From the NCBI RefSeq assembly GCF_030867145.1, contig NC_134418.1:7126802-7190801 (forward strand): DNA of 64,000 bases, in the 5' to 3' direction. The notes under the pieces are model-generated. The model saw only the letters and a list, made by a program, of their open reading frames with translations. It did not search any database and was not told where the DNA came from. Positions 62,721 to 64,000 of the stretch are shown in pieces (the first letter of the stretch is position 1; each line of letters opens with the position of its first letter). A program made the translations under genes and the position numbers. Source of the stretch: Opisthocomus hoazin (taxonomy: Eukaryota; Chordata; Aves; Opisthocomiformes; Opisthocomidae).

Positions 62721-63216
62721 AGAATCATAGAATGGTTTGGGTTGGAAGGGACCTTAAGAGTCTTGGCCAGACTCTTCCAGTGGTGCCCAGTGACAGGACA
62801 AGGGGCAACAGGCACAAACTGAAGCACAGGAAGTTCCAGCTGGACATGAGGAAGAACTTCTTCCCTCTGAGGGTGACGGAGCACTGGAACAGGCTGCCCA
62901 GGGAGGTTGTGGAGTCTCCTTCTCTGGAGATATTCAAGACGTGCCTGGACAAGGTCCTCTACAGCCTGCTGTAGGTGACCCTGCTTCGGCAGGAGGGTTG
63001 GACTGGGTGACCCACAGAGGTCCCTTCCAACCCCGAACATTCTGTGATTCTGTGACCATCTGGTTCCAACCCCCTGCCATGAGCAGGGACCCCTTCCACC
63101 AGCCCAGGCTGCTCAGAGCTCCATCCAACCTGGCCTTGCACCGTGCCAGGGAGGGGGCACCCACAGCGTCCCTGGGCAGCCTGGGCCAGGGCCTCACCGC
63201 CCTCACCGGGAAGAGC
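62721..63216 (-). mobile_element. older CR1 LINE copy split by a younger CR1
   Basis: The left piece 62721-62759 (AGAATCATAGAATGGTTTGG, then GTTGGAAGGGACCTT) and the right piece 63056-63216 (CATCTGGTTCCAACCCCCTG, then ORF2 C terminus on the - strand) are consecutive parts of one CR1 3' end in - orientation. They are separated by the + strand CR1 at 62765-63055. It belongs to the same broad subfamily as the copy at 58612-59044. Confidence 0.85.
62765..63055 (+). mobile_element. CR1 LINE inserted into an older CR1
   Basis: The copy starts GGCCAGACTCTTCCAGTGG, encodes [20 protein letters not shown] through KVLYSLL, and ends ATTCTGTGATTCTGTGA. It has the subfamily features of the copies at 8455 and 43132. 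Little or no target-site duplication is visible, as is usual for CR1. Confidence 0.92.
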
Positions 63217-63572
63217 CGAGGTACTTCCACCCCCCACCCCCGCAGCCAGCGCAGCCGCTGGGTTCCGAAGCCGGGGGTCGGGAGCCGCTGACGGCTTCCA
63301 GGCCCGGTGACCGGGGTCGGGCCCCGCCGCTCATTCACCGGGGGGGGACGGAGGACCGGGGGGGGGGGTGGGGATCGCCGCGCGCCCCCTCCGCCCCGCC
63401 GCCAACGTCACTTGTTATGTCTCCGCCGGCGGCCGGGGCGGGGCTACGGCGGGAGGGAGGCGGGGGGGCCGCGGGCCCGCGGCGCACCAGCCCGTGCTTG
63501 GCTCGGCCCGGCTGCTCGGCTCGGCCTCCGGCCCGGCTCCCCGCGGCCCCCCGGGCGGCCCCCGGCGGGAAG

Positions 63573-63798
63573 ATGTGGGTGAAGCTGTGCTGTTTGCTGC
63601 TCTACTTCCTGGCGCTCTTCGTGCTGGCCCGCGTGTTCGAGGCCGTGGCGTGGTACGAGAGCGGCTTCCTGGCCACGCAGCTGGTGGACCCGGTGGCGCT
63701 GAGCTTCAGGAAGCTGCGGACAATCCTGGAGTGCCGGGGCTTGGGGCACTCGGGGCTGCCCGAGAAGAAGGACGTGCGGGAGCTGGTGGAGAAGTCAG
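63573..63798 (+). CDS. RNF103: RNF103 (KF-1) coding exon 1, partial gene
   Basis: The 226-base exon encodes 75 residues plus one base: MWVKLCCLLLYFLALFVLAR, then FEAVAWYESGFLATQLVDPV and ILECRGLGHSGLPEKKDVRE up to LVEKS. The match to remembered human RNF103 is close. RNF103 is a multi-pass ER-membrane RING-H2 E3 ligase of about 685 residues implicated in ER-associated degradation. Residues about 4-20 are the hydrophobic N-terminal signal or anchor. The RING lies far downstream, outside the window. The ATG has A at -3. The donor is GTACGC at 63799, splitting the Gly codon. The gene diverges from RMND5A. Confidence 0.95.
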
Positions 63799-64000
63799 GT
63801 ACGCGGAGCTTCCCCCGCTTCCCCCCCGGCGCCTGGGGAAGGCGAGCGGCGGGGGCCCCCCGCGTCGGCGGGGTGGGTCTGGGAGAGGAGCCGGTTCTCC
63901 CCCCCGCCCAGGAGCGAGAGGCCGCAGCGGTCAGAGGGAGGAAGGCGTCAGGGGGAAGCTCGGCGATGGCGACGGTGACACCCTCCGCCGCGTCGCAAGC
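63799..64000 (+). other. RNF103: RNF103 intron 1, 5' part
   Basis: Only the first 202 bases of the intron are in the window. They are GC-rich, and nothing else is recognised. Confidence 0.85.

Larger units (their letters stand above)
63217..64000. promoter_or_regulatory. CpG-rich promoter block of RNF103
   Basis: The GC-rich, CpG-dense sequence surrounds the RNF103 start. A GC box GGGGCGGGGC lies at 63435-63444 and a CRE half-site ACGTCA at 63405-63410. No TATA box is seen. The block continues through the first coding exon to the window end. Confidence 0.75.

Noticed and set aside
1-64000. retroviral or LTR elements, Polintons, CRISPR arrays, tRNA or rRNA genes
   Set aside because: I looked for paired long repeats, primer-binding-site or protease/polymerase signatures and cloverleaf motifs and saw none I could support; the repeats recognised are CR1 and simple sequence.

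Overview
The window is vertebrate nuclear DNA, almost certainly from a bird. Several CR1 LINE copies end in the avian-style 3' tail built on ATTCTGTGA or ATTCTATGA. Genes are split by GT-AG introns, the gene starts sit in compact CpG-rich blocks, and the proteins read by eye resemble bird and mammal orthologues. I cannot name the species. The commonest CR1 type here resembles a subfamily I associate with Neoaves, which is only a hint.

Three host genes are supported. (1) CD8A, + strand, six coding exons from 14068 to 20406, 235 codons: the T-cell co-receptor alpha chain. (2) RMND5A, - strand, nine coding exons from 57065 down to 31641. The frame is continuous across all eight junctions and gives exactly 391 codons. 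It encodes the RING-type E3 subunit of the CTLH/GID ubiquitin ligase. (3) RNF103, + strand, first coding exon only (63573-63798), cut by the window edge: an ER-membrane RING E3 ligase. CD8A and RMND5A converge tail to tail. RMND5A and RNF103 diverge head to head across about 6.5 kb with a CpG-rich block at each start. As I recall it, this is the same gene order and orientation as human 2p11.2.

Layout: 1-14067 is upstream of CD8A, with AT-rich tandem and palindromic DNA (2.1-3.7 kb), a GC-rich stretch with no recognised gene (4.3-6.3 kb), a CR1 cluster (7.6-9.7 kb) and a CpG-rich, coding-like but broken block near 10.3-10.65 kb. CD8A follows. From 20407 to 31640 lie the CD8A 3' flank, a 5'-truncated CR1 whose reverse-transcriptase frame is still open (22322 to about 23520), a T-loop G-quadruplex motif (24367-24396) and the RMND5A 3' UTR, whose end I cannot fix. 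RMND5A fills 31.6-57.1 kb. From 57066 to 63572 are the RMND5A CpG-rich block with an RFX-like site, three CR1 loci (one nested) and the RNF103 CpG-rich block.

The three genes do not form a pathway: CD8A is immune-specific, while the other two are general ubiquitin ligases. I found no novel biological system. The points most worth a second look are the 27- and 29-base G runs beside the first RMND5A splice donor, the nested CR1 in the proximal upstream region of RNF103, the inverted CR1 pair upstream of CD8A and the unidentified block near 10.5 kb.
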